Positions 33,028-41,571 of a stretch of 64,000 nt of DNA are shown here, piece by piece. Every line of letters starts with the position of its first letter. The stretch's first letter is position 1. Origin of the DNA: Nocardia wallacei (GTDB taxonomy: Bacteria > Actinomycetota > Actinomycetes > Mycobacteriales > Mycobacteriaceae); assembly GCF_029869545.1 (NCBI RefSeq), contig NZ_JARWQD010000320.1:21864-85863 (forward strand). The letters run 5' to 3'. The notes under the pieces were generated by a model. The model was given only the letters and a program-made list of their open reading frames with translations. It did no database searches and was not told the origin of the DNA. Made by a program: the position numbers and the translations under genes.

Positions 33028-33945
33028 TCAAGGCTGGAGCACGTAGCGACCGCGCGTTCCACCCTCGGACATGGCCCGATGGGCGACCGCGGCCTGGGCC
33101 AACGGCATGACGGCATGCACTCGAGTCGGCAACCGGCCGGATGCGGCGCGGATCAGCAACTGCCCCAATCGAGGACCGTCCGACTGGACCATCAACACGT
33201 TCACGGTGATCCCGCGCTCGGCCGCGGGCACCATATTCGGCCGGACGCCGACGAAGACTCCGCCGTCACGGACGAGGGACAAGCCCCACACCTGTCGTGG
33301 CGTGGTGTCGACGAGCGCGTCCCAGCTCGGCTCGGCCGCCGTGACGAAGTCGGCGCCGAGACCGCGGACGAACTCCTCGTCCGCGGGCCGGGCCAGACCG
33401 GTCACCCGCCAGCCGCGGTCGGGTGCGAGCGAGACCACGTTGGCCCCGATCGCACCGGCAGCACCGGTCACCAGCAATCGGTTGCCGTCGGCGGGCGCGT
33501 CGCCGAGCAGATCGACGATCTGCGCCGCACTGCAGCCGGCGAGCGGCACGGTCGAGGCCGCGACCAGATCGAGCCCGTCGGGCACCACGGCGATATCGGC
33601 CGCGGGCACGACGAGTTGTTCGGCGTAGGTGCCGAAGTCGCGGTCGAAGCCGAGGACGACACCGGCAACCCGCGTTCCGACGACCAGGTCCACGCCCGGA
33701 CCGGTGGCGCGCACGGTGCCGGCGAAGTCCCAGCCCAGACCCGTGTGCGAGGGCTGGTTGATCATGCCCAGCTCATGGAAGAAGCCGCTCACCACACCGA
33801 GATCGGTGGGGTTGACCGGCGCGGCCGCGACCGCGACGCAGACCTCGCCGGGGCCGGGCTCGGTGTGGGGGATGTCGACGATCTCGATCGAGTCGGGTCC
33901 GCCCGGTGTGCGGACGACGGCCGCCCGGAACGTGGGGGTGCTCAT
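33028..33945 (-). CDS. NADPH:quinone-type medium-chain oxidoreductase
   Basis: A 305-residue zinc-free MDR protein. PVNPTDLGVVSGFF and GLGWDFAGTVRATGPGV are in the N-terminal domain, LLVTGAAGAIGANVVSLA is the cofactor fold, and HRAMSEGGTRGRYVLQP is the C-terminus. It reduces quinones or enones with NADPH. ATG 33945 has AGGAGC upstream. A triple CCAA repeat typical of SARP binding lies 54 bp before the start (33999-34027), so it is very likely a target of the adjacent regulator. Its gene follows the SARP gene on the same strand. Confidence 0.88.
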   Translation of the reverse strand: MSTPTFRAAVVRTPGGPDSIEIVDIPHTEPGPGEVCVAVAAAPVNPTDLGVVSGFFHELGMINQPSHTGLGWDFAGTVRATGPGVDLVVGTRVAGVVLGFDRDFGTYAEQLVVPAADIAVVPDGLDLVAASTVPLAGCSAAQIVDLLGDAPADGNRLLVTGAAGAIGANVVSLAPDRGWRVTGLARPADEEFVRGLGADFVTAAEPSWDALVDTTPRQVWGLSLVRDGGVFVGVRPNMVPAAERGITVNVLMVQSDGPRLGQLLIRAASGRLPTRVHAVMPLAQAAVAHRAMSEGGTRGRYVLQP

Positions 33946-33982
33946 GTTCGGCTCCTGTATCAGGTCGGTTCTGATGAGCTCG

Positions 33983-34027
33983 AGACTGTTCCCCGGTGTT
34001 TGGAAGGCGCTTGGAGCCGACTTGGAG
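33983..34027 (-). promoter_or_regulatory. SARP box before the oxidoreductase gene
   Basis: On the minus strand, three heptamers CTCCAAG, CTCCAAG and TTCCAAA occupy 34027-34021, 34016-34010 and 34005-33999, exactly 11 bp apart. CAGTCT (33988-33983) follows, beginning 15 nt after the first base of the last CCAA. This matches the known SARP layout of 11-bp-phased heptamers just upstream of the -10 box. The same arrangement occurs at 37428-37472. Confidence 0.75.
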
Positions 34028-34059
34028 CACGTGCGATGCGCGATGACCCGATCCGGCAT

Positions 34060-37000
34060 TCACAGTTGCCGTGGTGGCGAAATACGGCCGCCCAGAACAC
34101 GATCGGCGCGTTCTCGGGCCTCCGCGGACCAGACGGGGGCGTTCCACCGATCGGCAATGTCGGCGGCCCGGGCGAAGTGCGCGGCCGCCGCCTCGGTGCG
34201 GCCCAGGAGGTGGGAGAGTTCGCCGAGCGTGTGCGCGACCGGGCGCAGGGCCAGCGACAGGCTCTCCGCGCCCGCCGGGGGGCCGTCGCGGTGCGGGAGC
34301 AGGTCGGTGTAGATCTCCTCGGCCGCCTCGCGGTCGCTCGAGGCGACGACCACCATCGCGCGCAGGCTCGTCAGGAAGGTGAAGAAGAAGTCGGGCCGGA
34401 TCGGGCTCGGTGCGGTGCGGGCCCGGCGGGCCTCGTCGCTGCGTCCGGCGGCGTGGAGGGCGAGCGCGAGCAGGTCGGCGACCATAGGGCCGAGGGTCGC
34501 GTGGAGGGCGCGCACGTCGTCCAGGTGGTCGCCGAGCGTACCGGCGTTGACCCAGGTCGCCGCCAGCGCGAGGCGGAGAAAGCCCGCGGCGTGCACCGAT
34601 CCCGCGTGTCCCATGCGTTCGGTGGCCTCGGCGTAGCGGCGCTCGGCCTCGGCGAACCGTCCCTCGATGAGCACCAGCGTGGCCAGCGCGATTTCCGCGG
34701 CGCCGATCGCCTCCGGCATCCGGTAGGCGCGGGCGAGATCGAGCGCCTCGCAGGCCACGCGGTGCACGGTCGTCGGATCATTGTCCGCGGCGGCGTTCGC
34801 GGCCTGGCTGAGCAGCCCTGTCACGCGGTAGACGGGCAGGTCGTGCGCGATGCCGATCTCCACCAGCTCGCGGGAGTACTCCTCCCGCCCGGATTCACGC
34901 GCGAGGACCAGCAGCGCCGCAGCCCGGAAATGGGGATCGATGGCGAGGTCGAGCGCTTCCCGCGCCGCCGCCATGACCGTCGGATCGCCCTCGCCCACCA
35001 ACTCGTGGGCGTAGGCGACAAGCAGGTGGGCCCGCACGTCGGGGTCCAGGTCGGTGCGCTCGAGCAAATGGACGAGGCGGTCGACGATGGGCTGATCCAC
35101 CGTGCCGTACTTGCGGGCCTGCCAGGGGGTGGGCTCGGTCCAGGCGGTGAACGCGGCGATCATCAGATCCTCGCGCCCGGTCGATTCGGCGTACTCCACG
35201 GCCCGCTCGCGCGTGTCCCTGGCCGCGGCGAAGACCCCCGCCCTGACCTGCGCGCGCAGCAGCCTGCCGAGCAGGCCGACGCGCTCGTCCGGTTCGGTGG
35301 CGTTGGCGACGGCGTCGGCGAGCAGCGCGGCCGCCACGTCGTGGGCATAGCGCGCCTCCGCCAGTTCGGCGGCCCGCACACAGTAGCCGACGGCCTTCGG
35401 CGATCCTGCTCGCGCGTAGTGATGGGCGAGGGTGGTGACATCGCCCGCGGTGTCTTCCAGGGCCGCGGCGATCCGGGCGTGCATCCGGGTGGTCCGCACC
35501 CGGCTGACGTCGGTCACCAGCGTGTCTCTGACCAGCGCGTGAACGAATCGGACGCGCCCGGGCCCGGGCTCGTCGAGCAATCCGGCGATGACGCCCGCGT
35601 CCAGCGCGTCCAGCACGCCGTCCTCGTCGGTGTCGGCGGCCCGGACGAGTACGTCCACCGAGCTCTCCTGGCCGGCCACCGCCGCCAGCCGCAGGACGGA
35701 CACGGCGCTCTCCGGGAGCCGGGCGAGCCTGCGCCGCAGCACATCCCGGACACCGTCGGGGACCTCGGAGAGCGCGACCAATGCGCCCTCTCCGCTGAGC
35801 AGTCGCGCACTCTCCCGCACGTAGAAGGGGTTGCCGCCGGTCCGTGCGGCGATGCCGGCCACGGTCGTATCGTCGGCCGCGCACTCGCCGCGCACCAGCT
35901 CGGCGACGGCGTCGACCGGCAGCCCGGGCAGGTCCAGCCGCAGCGGCGCGAGGCGGGCGAGAGAGCCGAGGGTGTCGGTGAGCCGCTCGCTCTCGTCCGC
36001 GCGGTACGCCGCGACGATCAGGATCGGGGCCCGCACACCGACGCAGGCGCCGAGCAGTTCCAGTGTCGTGCCGTCCGCCCGGTGCAGATCATCGAGCATC
36101 ATCACGATCGGCCGCTGAGCGGCTGCCGCGGTGAGCCAGTTCCACAGGGCCAGGCGCAGCCGGAATCGTCCGGTCGCCGGGTCGCCGCCACAATCGCCGG
36201 ATTCGCAGAGCAGCGGCGCCAGATCGGCGGCCCGCTCGCCCGGCGGGCAACTCGCCGCCACGACCTGTAAGGCCTCGACCCACGCCCACGCGGGCGGCGC
36301 GCCGTCCAGCTCGGGACAGCGCCCGGCGGCCACGAGCCACCCGTCCTGTTCGAGCCGCGCACCGAGGTGCTCCAGCAGTGTCGACTTGCCGAGCCCGGCC
36401 TCCCCGATGACAAGCGCGACCCGCACCCCGTCGGCGACGGCCTCCCCGGCGGCCACCATCAGCGCCGCGAGCTCGCCCGCCCTGCCCACGAACGCGCGGG
36501 GCGGAGTGTTCGGCGGTTCGGTGGCCCGGAGGTGCGACACTTCCGAGTCCGATAGCGCGCCAGGCGGTTCCGCGACGGTCTGCGTCGTGGTGGTGTGTGC
36601 TGGTTCCACGGGGGGCAGCGGAACGGCGGCGCGGAGGATGTCTGTGCGCTGGGCGAGGATCGCGTCCTCCAAGTCCACTAGGCTGGGGCCCGGGTCGAGC
36701 CCCAGCTCGTCGGCAAAGGTGGCGCGGGCGCGGCGGAGTGCGACCAGGGAGTCGGCTTGTCGGCCGCTGCCCCACAACGCGAGTGCGAGCAGGCGCCACC
36801 CTTCCTCGCGCAGCGGCTCATCACGGGTGAGGCCCTCGGCCTCGGGGACCACCGCGCCGGGGTCGCCGAGGCGCAGTCCCGCCGCGATGCGCAGTTCGCG
36901 GGCGAGCACCCGCAATTCGTCGAGCCGCGCGATTTCGGCGGCCGCCCACGGCTCGTCGGAGAACTCGGCGAACGCCGGTCCCCGCCACAGCGCCAGCGCC

Positions 37001-37389
37001 GCACCCAGTCGGGCGCGGACGGCGCCGGGATCGGTGAGCGAATGCGCCTCATCGAGCAGCTGCTCGAACTGCCACGCGTCCACCGCTTCCGACGGCAGCC
37101 GCAGTGCGTAGCCGGGTGATGCGCTGACCAGCAGCCGGGCCGGGGTGCGCGGGGCGCGACCGGGTTCCAGCAGCCGACGCAGGTTGGACACGTAGGCCTG
37201 CAACGACGCGACAGCGCGGCCGGGCGGTTCACCCCGCCACAGGTCATCGATCAGCCGATCGACCGATACGACCCGACCGCGAGAAGCCACGAGCAGGGCC
37301 AGCACCCCGCGCTGCCGCGGGCCTCCGAGCGGAACGGGCTCGCCGCCGTTCTCAGCCGCGAACGAACCCAAAACCCGGACCATCACCAT
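34060..37389 (-). CDS. SARP-family regulator with ATPase and TPR domains (AfsR-like)
   Basis: A 1109-residue regulator. An OmpR-type winged HTH (LGGPRQRGVLALLVASRGRVVSVDRLIDDLW) is followed by a bacterial activation domain (AWQFEQLLDEAHSLTD to about residue 250). An AAA/STAND ATPase follows, with Walker A GEAGLGKST (about 325-335) and Walker B VMMLDDL (about 427), then about 600 residues of helical TPR-like repeats. The Ala/Pro/Thr linker before the ATPase is low complexity. SARPs activate promoters bearing 11-bp direct repeats; two such boxes flank this gene. ATG 37389 is chosen (MVMVRVLG). The gene is divergent from the hemerythrin gene. Confidence 0.88.
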   Translation of the reverse strand: MVMVRVLGSFAAENGGEPVPLGGPRQRGVLALLVASRGRVVSVDRLIDDLWRGEPPGRAVASLQAYVSNLRRLLEPGRAPRTPARLLVSASPGYALRLPSEAVDAWQFEQLLDEAHSLTDPGAVRARLGAALALWRGPAFAEFSDEPWAAAEIARLDELRVLARELRIAAGLRLGDPGAVVPEAEGLTRDEPLREEGWRLLALALWGSGRQADSLVALRRARATFADELGLDPGPSLVDLEDAILAQRTDILRAAVPLPPVEPAHTTTTQTVAEPPGALSDSEVSHLRATEPPNTPPRAFVGRAGELAALMVAAGEAVADGVRVALVIGEAGLGKSTLLEHLGARLEQDGWLVAAGRCPELDGAPPAWAWVEALQVVAASCPPGERAADLAPLLCESGDCGGDPATGRFRLRLALWNWLTAAAAQRPIVMMLDDLHRADGTTLELLGACVGVRAPILIVAAYRADESERLTDTLGSLARLAPLRLDLPGLPVDAVAELVRGECAADDTTVAGIAARTGGNPFYVRESARLLSGEGALVALSEVPDGVRDVLRRRLARLPESAVSVLRLAAVAGQESSVDVLVRAADTDEDGVLDALDAGVIAGLLDEPGPGRVRFVHALVRDTLVTDVSRVRTTRMHARIAAALEDTAGDVTTLAHHYARAGSPKAVGYCVRAAELAEARYAHDVAAALLADAVANATEPDERVGLLGRLLRAQVRAGVFAAARDTRERAVEYAESTGREDLMIAAFTAWTEPTPWQARKYGTVDQPIVDRLVHLLERTDLDPDVRAHLLVAYAHELVGEGDPTVMAAAREALDLAIDPHFRAAALLVLARESGREEYSRELVEIGIAHDLPVYRVTGLLSQAANAAADNDPTTVHRVACEALDLARAYRMPEAIGAAEIALATLVLIEGRFAEAERRYAEATERMGHAGSVHAAGFLRLALAATWVNAGTLGDHLDDVRALHATLGPMVADLLALALHAAGRSDEARRARTAPSPIRPDFFFTFLTSLRAMVVVASSDREAAEEIYTDLLPHRDGPPAGAESLSLALRPVAHTLGELSHLLGRTEAAAAHFARAADIADRWNAPVWSAEARERADRVLGGRISPPRQL

Positions 37390-37427
37390 GACTCGGCCGA
37401 TCGTACGCGCGCGGGCCGCGATCGGTG

Positions 37428-37472
37428 TTCCAAGCCGCCTCCAAACGCTCTCCAAGACCCCGAGCGCAGCCT
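37428..37472 (+). promoter_or_regulatory. SARP box before the hemerythrin gene
   Basis: Heptamers TTCCAAG (37428-37434), CTCCAAA (37439-37445) and CTCCAAG (37450-37456) repeat every 11 bp. CAGCCT (37467-37472) begins 15 nt after the start of the last CCAA, the same distance as at the oxidoreductase promoter. The box ends about 55 bp before the hemerythrin ATG and lies 39 bp upstream of the SARP start, so it could also serve autoregulation. Confidence 0.75.
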
Positions 37473-37511
37473 CGGTGCGTCGAACGTATGAAACCCGAAG
37501 GGACACAGCAG

Positions 37512-38153
37512 ATGAGCATCGACACCCGAGAGATGGAGATCATCCATCGCGGGCTCCGCCGCGAGTCGCGGCTGCTGATCCGGCTCGTGGCGGCCGTCGC
37601 GCCGGGCGACACCGCCCGCGCCGCGGTGATCGCCGGGCACTTCCGCATCTACCGGCTGGGCATGAAGAACCACCATGAGGGGGAGGACGAGCTGCTGTGG
37701 CCGCCGCTGCTGGCCCGCGTCGATCTCGGGACGGATGTCGTCCTGCGGATGCAGGCGCAGCACGAGCGCGTCGCCGCGACGCTGACCAGGCTGGACGCCG
37801 CGGTGTCGACGTGGGAGGTCACCGCCGGAGCCGACGAGCGCGACACACTGGTGGCCGCGCTCACCGATCACCGGGCAGTCCTGCTGGAACACCTCGACGA
37901 TGAGGAGGCCACGCTGCTGCCGCTCGTTGCCGAGTACATCACCGACGCGGAATGGGCCGCATTGGGCGAGCATCAAGTGGCGAATACGCCCACATTCACT
38001 TTGCTCACCCTCTTCGGCGTCGTCCTCGAGGACGCGAACCGGGCCGAGCGCGCCACGCTCCTCGGCGGTCTCCCCGTGCCGGTACGCGTCATCTGGCACG
38101 TCATCGGCCGCGCCCGCTACGCCCGCCACATCCGCCGCGTCCGTGCGGCCTGA
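37512..38153 (+). CDS. Hemerythrin-domain protein
   Basis: A 213-residue four-helix protein. Likely diiron ligands are in FRIYRLGMKNHHEGEDELLWP (His-His and Glu), MQAQHERV (His) and LLEHLDDEEATLLP (His-x3-Glu). Hemerythrin-like proteins bind O2 or NO, or sense iron and redox state. The ATG at 37512 lacks a strong ribosome site but is the first Met of the domain. An 11-bp-phased SARP box lies upstream, so it is probably activated with the oxidoreductase. A DUF4267 gene follows 32 bp later. Confidence 0.85.
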   Translation: MSIDTREMEIIHRGLRRESRLLIRLVAAVAPGDTARAAVIAGHFRIYRLGMKNHHEGEDELLWPPLLARVDLGTDVVLRMQAQHERVAATLTRLDAAVSTWEVTAGADERDTLVAALTDHRAVLLEHLDDEEATLLPLVAEYITDAEWAALGEHQVANTPTFTLLTLFGVVLEDANRAERATLLGGLPVPVRVIWHVIGRARYARHIRRVRAA

Positions 38154-38185
38154 GCCCGCTACCCGATCGAACAAAGGAACTCGCC

Positions 38186-38563
38186 GTGCAAACAATCATC
38201 GGCAACGCACTCGCCGCTGTCGTCGGCATCTTGGTCGTCTTCATGGGATCGAGCTTCTTCTGGGCTCCACAGGTCGCGGCCGCCTTCGGTATTCCTCACG
38301 CTCCGGTGCAGGACCCCGCCTTCCGCGCCTGGGGGCGCGTCAAGGGCATTCGTGACATGGCCTGCGGGGCAGGCATATTCATTCTGCTCGCCGTCGGCAC
38401 ATCGCCAGCGCTCGGCGGGCTCATGGTTGCCCTGGCTCTCATCCCGATCGGTGACACGGCGATCGTGCTCCACAGCAAAGGCCCCAGGTCGACTGCCTAC
38501 GGAGTGCACGCCACCAGCGCGGCCGCGACCCTGACCCCCGCAATTCTACTGCTGACCGCCTAG
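38186..38563 (+). CDS. DUF4267 family membrane protein
   Basis: A 125-residue hydrophobic protein with about four membrane segments: GNALAAVVGILVVFMGSSFFW, GACIFILL-like residues 60-75, LGGLMVALALIPIGDTAIVL, and TSAAATLTPAILLLTA. The RVKGIRDMA loop is characteristic of DUF4267; the function is unknown. The GTG at 38186 follows AAAGGA by 7 nt. It is likely co-transcribed with the hemerythrin gene and thus under SARP control. Confidence 0.75.
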   Translation: MQTIIGNALAAVVGILVVFMGSSFFWAPQVAAAFGIPHAPVQDPAFRAWGRVKGIRDMACGAGIFILLAVGTSPALGGLMVALALIPIGDTAIVLHSKGPRSTAYGVHATSAAATLTPAILLLTA

Positions 38564-38618
38564 AAAGGCGCAAGGGCCGGATCCCCGCACCCCGTACACG
38601 TTCTCGCACCCGCTGCAT

Positions 38619-38667
38619 GGCCTTGTAGGCGGTGCGGGAACGAACAAGGGGTGCGGGAACAAGGCCG
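38619..38667. repeat. Nested direct and inverted repeats
   Basis: GGCCTTGT (38619-38626) pairs with ACAAGGCC (38660-38667), enclosing two direct copies of GGTGCGGGAAC (38631-38641 and 38650-38660). The 127-bp gap before the PNPOx-like gene is otherwise featureless. It could be a terminator for the DUF4267 transcript or a binding region. Confidence 0.35.
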
Positions 38668-38690
38668 CCGCCCGGCACGTTCGGACTGAT

Positions 38691-39122
38691 ATGCCGAAAT
38701 CCTTTACGGAGGCCGAACGTCAGGAGTTCCTCGCGGGCAAGCGCATCGGCGTGCTGTCGGTCGCGGCGAACGACGGACGCCCGCCCGCGACCGTTCCGAT
38801 CTGGTACGACTACACGCCCGGCGGCGATATCCGGATCAACACCGGCACCGGGCGCCGCAAGGCCCGGCTCATCCAGGAGGCGGGGGTGGTGACGCTGACG
38901 GTCCAGCGCGAGGAGCTGCCGTATCAGTACGTCATCGTCGAGGGCACCGTCGTCGACGCGACCACCCCTTCGCCCAAGGAGGTGCGGGAGGCCATCGCCG
39001 CCCGCTACCTCGGTCCCGAAGGCGGGCGCGCCTTCGCCGACAGCATGGACGGCACCCAGTCCGTCCTGTTCACCATTCGCCCCGATCGCTGGTTCTCCCA
39101 GGACTATTCGGGCGATCTCTGA
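38691..39122 (+). CDS. Pyridoxamine-5'-phosphate-oxidase-like flavin/F420-binding protein
   Basis: A 143-residue split-barrel protein. FLAGKRIGVLSVAANDGRP is at the start, then PIWYDYTPGGDIRINTGTGRRKARL and the C-terminal FTIRPDRWFSQDY. Such proteins bind FMN or, in mycobacteria and relatives, F420, and reduce small molecules; true PdxH activity is unlikely. The 3' end overlaps the convergent NmrA-like gene by 19 bp. Confidence 0.83.
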   Translation: MPKSFTEAERQEFLAGKRIGVLSVAANDGRPPATVPIWYDYTPGGDIRINTGTGRRKARLIQEAGVVTLTVQREELPYQYVIVEGTVVDATTPSPKEVREAIAARYLGPEGGRAFADSMDGTQSVLFTIRPDRWFSQDYSGDL

Positions 39123-39997
39123 CCGCTCACGGCCGGGGCGAGAACCTCCGCGCACCACTCGCGGAAGGTCGTCGGGCTCGCGGTCTGCGGAGTCCGGGGC
39201 ACCGCGTCGTCGAGGCCGTTGTCCTTGGCGCGCATCATGTCCACGTAACCCTGCACCAGCGCCGCCCCGGTGCCGCGCGCGGCGAGCGCGGCGCCGAACT
39301 CGTCGAGTGTCTGCCGTTGATAGCGGACCGGGCGCCCCAGCACGTTGGACATGGTGTGCGCCAAGTCGTTCGGCGACAGATCCTCCGGGCCCAGGACCGC
39401 GGCCTCGCCCGTCCCGGTCCACGAGCGGTCCAGCAGCAGGCGGGCCGCGGCCGCGGCGATATCGCGCGTGGCGACGAGGGGCGCCCGGCGGTCGGCGGCC
39501 CCGGTGCCGGTGAAGACGCCGTCGTCGCGGATCGAAACCGCTTGCCACAGTAGGTTGTCCATGAATGTCGGATTGGCGAGCGCGCGGTAGGCCACGCCGG
39601 TGCTCGCGATGAGGTCGTCCATCGCCAGCGAGGCGGTGACCAGGCCCGCGCGGTCGGCGACGGGCGTCCCGCGGCCGAGCGCCGAGACGCCGACGACGTG
39701 GTCGATTCCGTGCACCGTGAACGCCTTCGCGGCGGCGCGGGTGAACTCGGAGTACGTGTCACTCAGGCTCGGCGCGGGCGGCGGCAGCCAGAAGACGGCG
39801 TTCGCGCCGGTGAAGGCTCGATCGACGGTGTCGGGGTCGCCGTGGGAGCCGACGACGACGTCGACGCGGTCGCGCACCGCGGCGGGGAGCTTGGCGGGGT
39901 CGCGGACTATGACGCGCAGCGGTTCCGGTGTCTCGCCGAGCAGGAGGTCCAGCAGTCGGCCGCCGATCTGGCCGGTGGGGGTCGTGATGACGATCAT
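39104..39997 (-). CDS. NmrA-like NAD(P)-binding protein
   Basis: A 297-residue atypical SDR. MIVITTPTGQIGGRLLDLLL is the cofactor-binding N-terminus; VFWLPPPAPSLSDTY and GVSALGRGTP follow. The Tyr-x3-Lys pair is absent, which fits NmrA-type redox sensors or quinone-oxidoreductase-2-like enzymes. It is divergent from the LysR gene over 68 bp containing a T-N11-A site, so it is the likely LysR target. Confidence 0.82.
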   Translation of the reverse strand: MIVITTPTGQIGGRLLDLLLGETPEPLRVIVRDPAKLPAAVRDRVDVVVGSHGDPDTVDRAFTGANAVFWLPPPAPSLSDTYSEFTRAAAKAFTVHGIDHVVGVSALGRGTPVADRAGLVTASLAMDDLIASTGVAYRALANPTFMDNLLWQAVSIRDDGVFTGTGAADRRAPLVATRDIAAAAARLLLDRSWTGTGEAAVLGPEDLSPNDLAHTMSNVLGRPVRYQRQTLDEFGAALAARGTGAALVQGYVDMMRAKDNGLDDAVPRTPQTASPTTFREWCAEVLAPAVSGQRSPE

Positions 39998-40052
39998 GCT
40001 TCGAGTCTTGTGGCCCTGACCTGCGAAGGTCCAATACCCTTCCCGTCGATTG

Positions 40053-40067
40053 ATACCTTGGGGGTAT
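40053..40067. promoter_or_regulatory. LysR-type T-N11-A box
   Basis: ATACC (40053-40057) and GGTAT (40063-40067) form a perfect dyad with a 5-nt centre, giving T-N11-A as for LysR regulators. It reaches into the LysR start codon (40066), in the divergent gap to the NmrA-like gene. A second ATACC lies at 40034. Confidence 0.5.
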
Positions 40068-40890
40068 GGATCTCGATCTGCGCAAGCTGCGCTATTTCGT
40101 TGCCGTGGCCGAGCAGCGGCATTTCGGCCGGGCGGCGGAGCGGCTCTATATCGCGCAGCCGGTGCTCAGCCGTCAGATCAGGGCCTTCGAGCAGGAGCTG
40201 GGGTGCGCGCTGCTGGTGCGGACCACCCGCAGCGTGGAATTGACCGCCGCCGGACAGCGGCTCTACGAGGAAGCGCGAGGGATTCTCGACTCCGTCGACG
40301 CGGCGCTGCGGCGGGTGCGCGACGCCGACCAGGACGTCCGGCGGCTCGTGGTCGCGTTCTCGCCGGGATTGCCTGTGGCGGAGGCGATTCGGGCCTTCTC
40401 GGCGCTCCACCCCGGTGTCGAGACCGACGTGATCCCGGCGCGCTGGTGGGAGCAGGAGGCGCCGCTGCGCGACGGGCGCGCCGACGTCGGCTATCTGCGG
40501 CGGCCGTTCGAGGATGCGGGGCTGCGGACGATCCGGGTCGGCGACGAGCCGCGGGTCGCGTGCCTGCCCGCGACGCATCCGCTGGCCTGTCGCGCCGAGT
40601 TGACCTCGGCGGATCTCGGCGGGGAGCGCATGCTCGACGTGCCGACGCGACGGACCTCGTCGCTGGAGGAGAAGTTCGAGCTCATCGCGTCCGGGCGCGG
40701 CATCGCGCTGGTCCCGCTGAGTGTCGTGCGCTCCTACTCGCGCCCCGACCTCGTGCACCGCACCGTCACCGACGCGCCGCGGGCCGAGGCATGCCTGGCC
40801 GTGGCCGCGGACCGCCGCGAGAAGCTCCTGCGTGACTTCCTCGAGATCGCCACCGCCACCCTGACCGCCGGTATCCCGTCTACCAGCTGA
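40066..40890 (+). CDS. LysR-family transcriptional regulator
   Basis: A 274-residue LysR regulator. LRKLRYFVAVAEQRHFGRAAERLYIAQPVLSRQIRAFEQELG is the N-terminal HTH, followed by a periplasmic-binding-like effector domain (VAFSPGLPVAEAIRAFSALHPGVETDV). The start ATG 40066 is typical for the family. It probably controls the divergent NmrA-like gene and itself. Its 3' end overlaps the P450 remnant by 11 bp on the opposite strand. Confidence 0.92.
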   Translation: MDLDLRKLRYFVAVAEQRHFGRAAERLYIAQPVLSRQIRAFEQELGCALLVRTTRSVELTAAGQRLYEEARGILDSVDAALRRVRDADQDVRRLVVAFSPGLPVAEAIRAFSALHPGVETDVIPARWWEQEAPLRDGRADVGYLRRPFEDAGLRTIRVGDEPRVACLPATHPLACRAELTSADLGGERMLDVPTRRTSSLEEKFELIASGRGIALVPLSVVRSYSRPDLVHRTVTDAPRAEACLAVAADRREKLLRDFLEIATATLTAGIPSTS

Positions 40891-41536
40891 CCGGAACCCG
40901 CTGCGCCCCAAGCACCCCGAGCCCATCCGGCCCCATTCGAACCTCCTCCGCCGGTACCGCGAGCCGCAGGGTCGGAAACCGAGATATCAAGGCCGGTAAC
41001 GCGATCCGCATTTCGATCCGGGCGAGATGCCGACCCGGGCACCGATGGATTCCGTACCCGAAACCGAGGTGTCCCACCGCATCACGCCGCAGGTCGAGAC
41101 TGTCCGGGCCGTCGAACCGTGCCGGATCGCGATTGGCGGCCTGTAGCGAAAGCGCCACCGTCGCACCGGCTTCGATCACCTGCCCGGCCAGCTCGACATC
41201 CTCCAGGGCGGCCCGGGTGCAGGTGTGGGTGACGGTCAGGTACCGCATCAGTTCCTCGATCGCCGGATCGGCCAGCTCGGGATCGCCGCGCAGCGCGGCG
41301 AGCTGTTCCGGGTGGCACAGCAGTGCGAAGGTGCCGAGCGCCAGCATGCTCGCGGTGGTTTCGAAGCCGCCGATCAACAGCAGGACGGCGATTCCGGTGA
41401 GCTCGTCCGGCGCGAGATCGGTGCCGGTCAACTCGCTGAGCAGGTCGTCGGCCGGTCTCGCGCGCTTGGCGGCGATCAGCTGCCGCATGTATTCCCGGAT
41501 ATCCGTCAGCGCGGCGATGCCTTGCCGGAGCGGCAC
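40880..41536 (-). pseudogene. Cytochrome P450 remnant lacking the N-terminal half
   Basis: Only the C-terminal ~218 residues of a P450 remain: the I-helix LLIGGFETTASM (GGFETT at 56-61), the K-helix E95-x-x-R98 in EELMRYL, and the heme loop FGYGIHRCPGRH with Cys166. A full P450 needs about 180 more residues. P450-like sequence (LVTKLNDPEVPLR) continues a few codons above the GTG at 41536 and then meets the MarR gene on the other strand. The heme-binding half is intact, so the loss looks recent. A bare C-terminal half should not fold as a P450. Confidence 0.75.
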
Positions 41537-41571
41537 TTCCGGATCGTTCAGCTTTGTGACCAGGTTGGCTG

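Noticed and set aside
33079..36270. Long plus-strand frame opposite the oxidoreductase and SARP genes
   Set aside because: The composition is not protein-like and the minus-strand frames carry recognisable domains.
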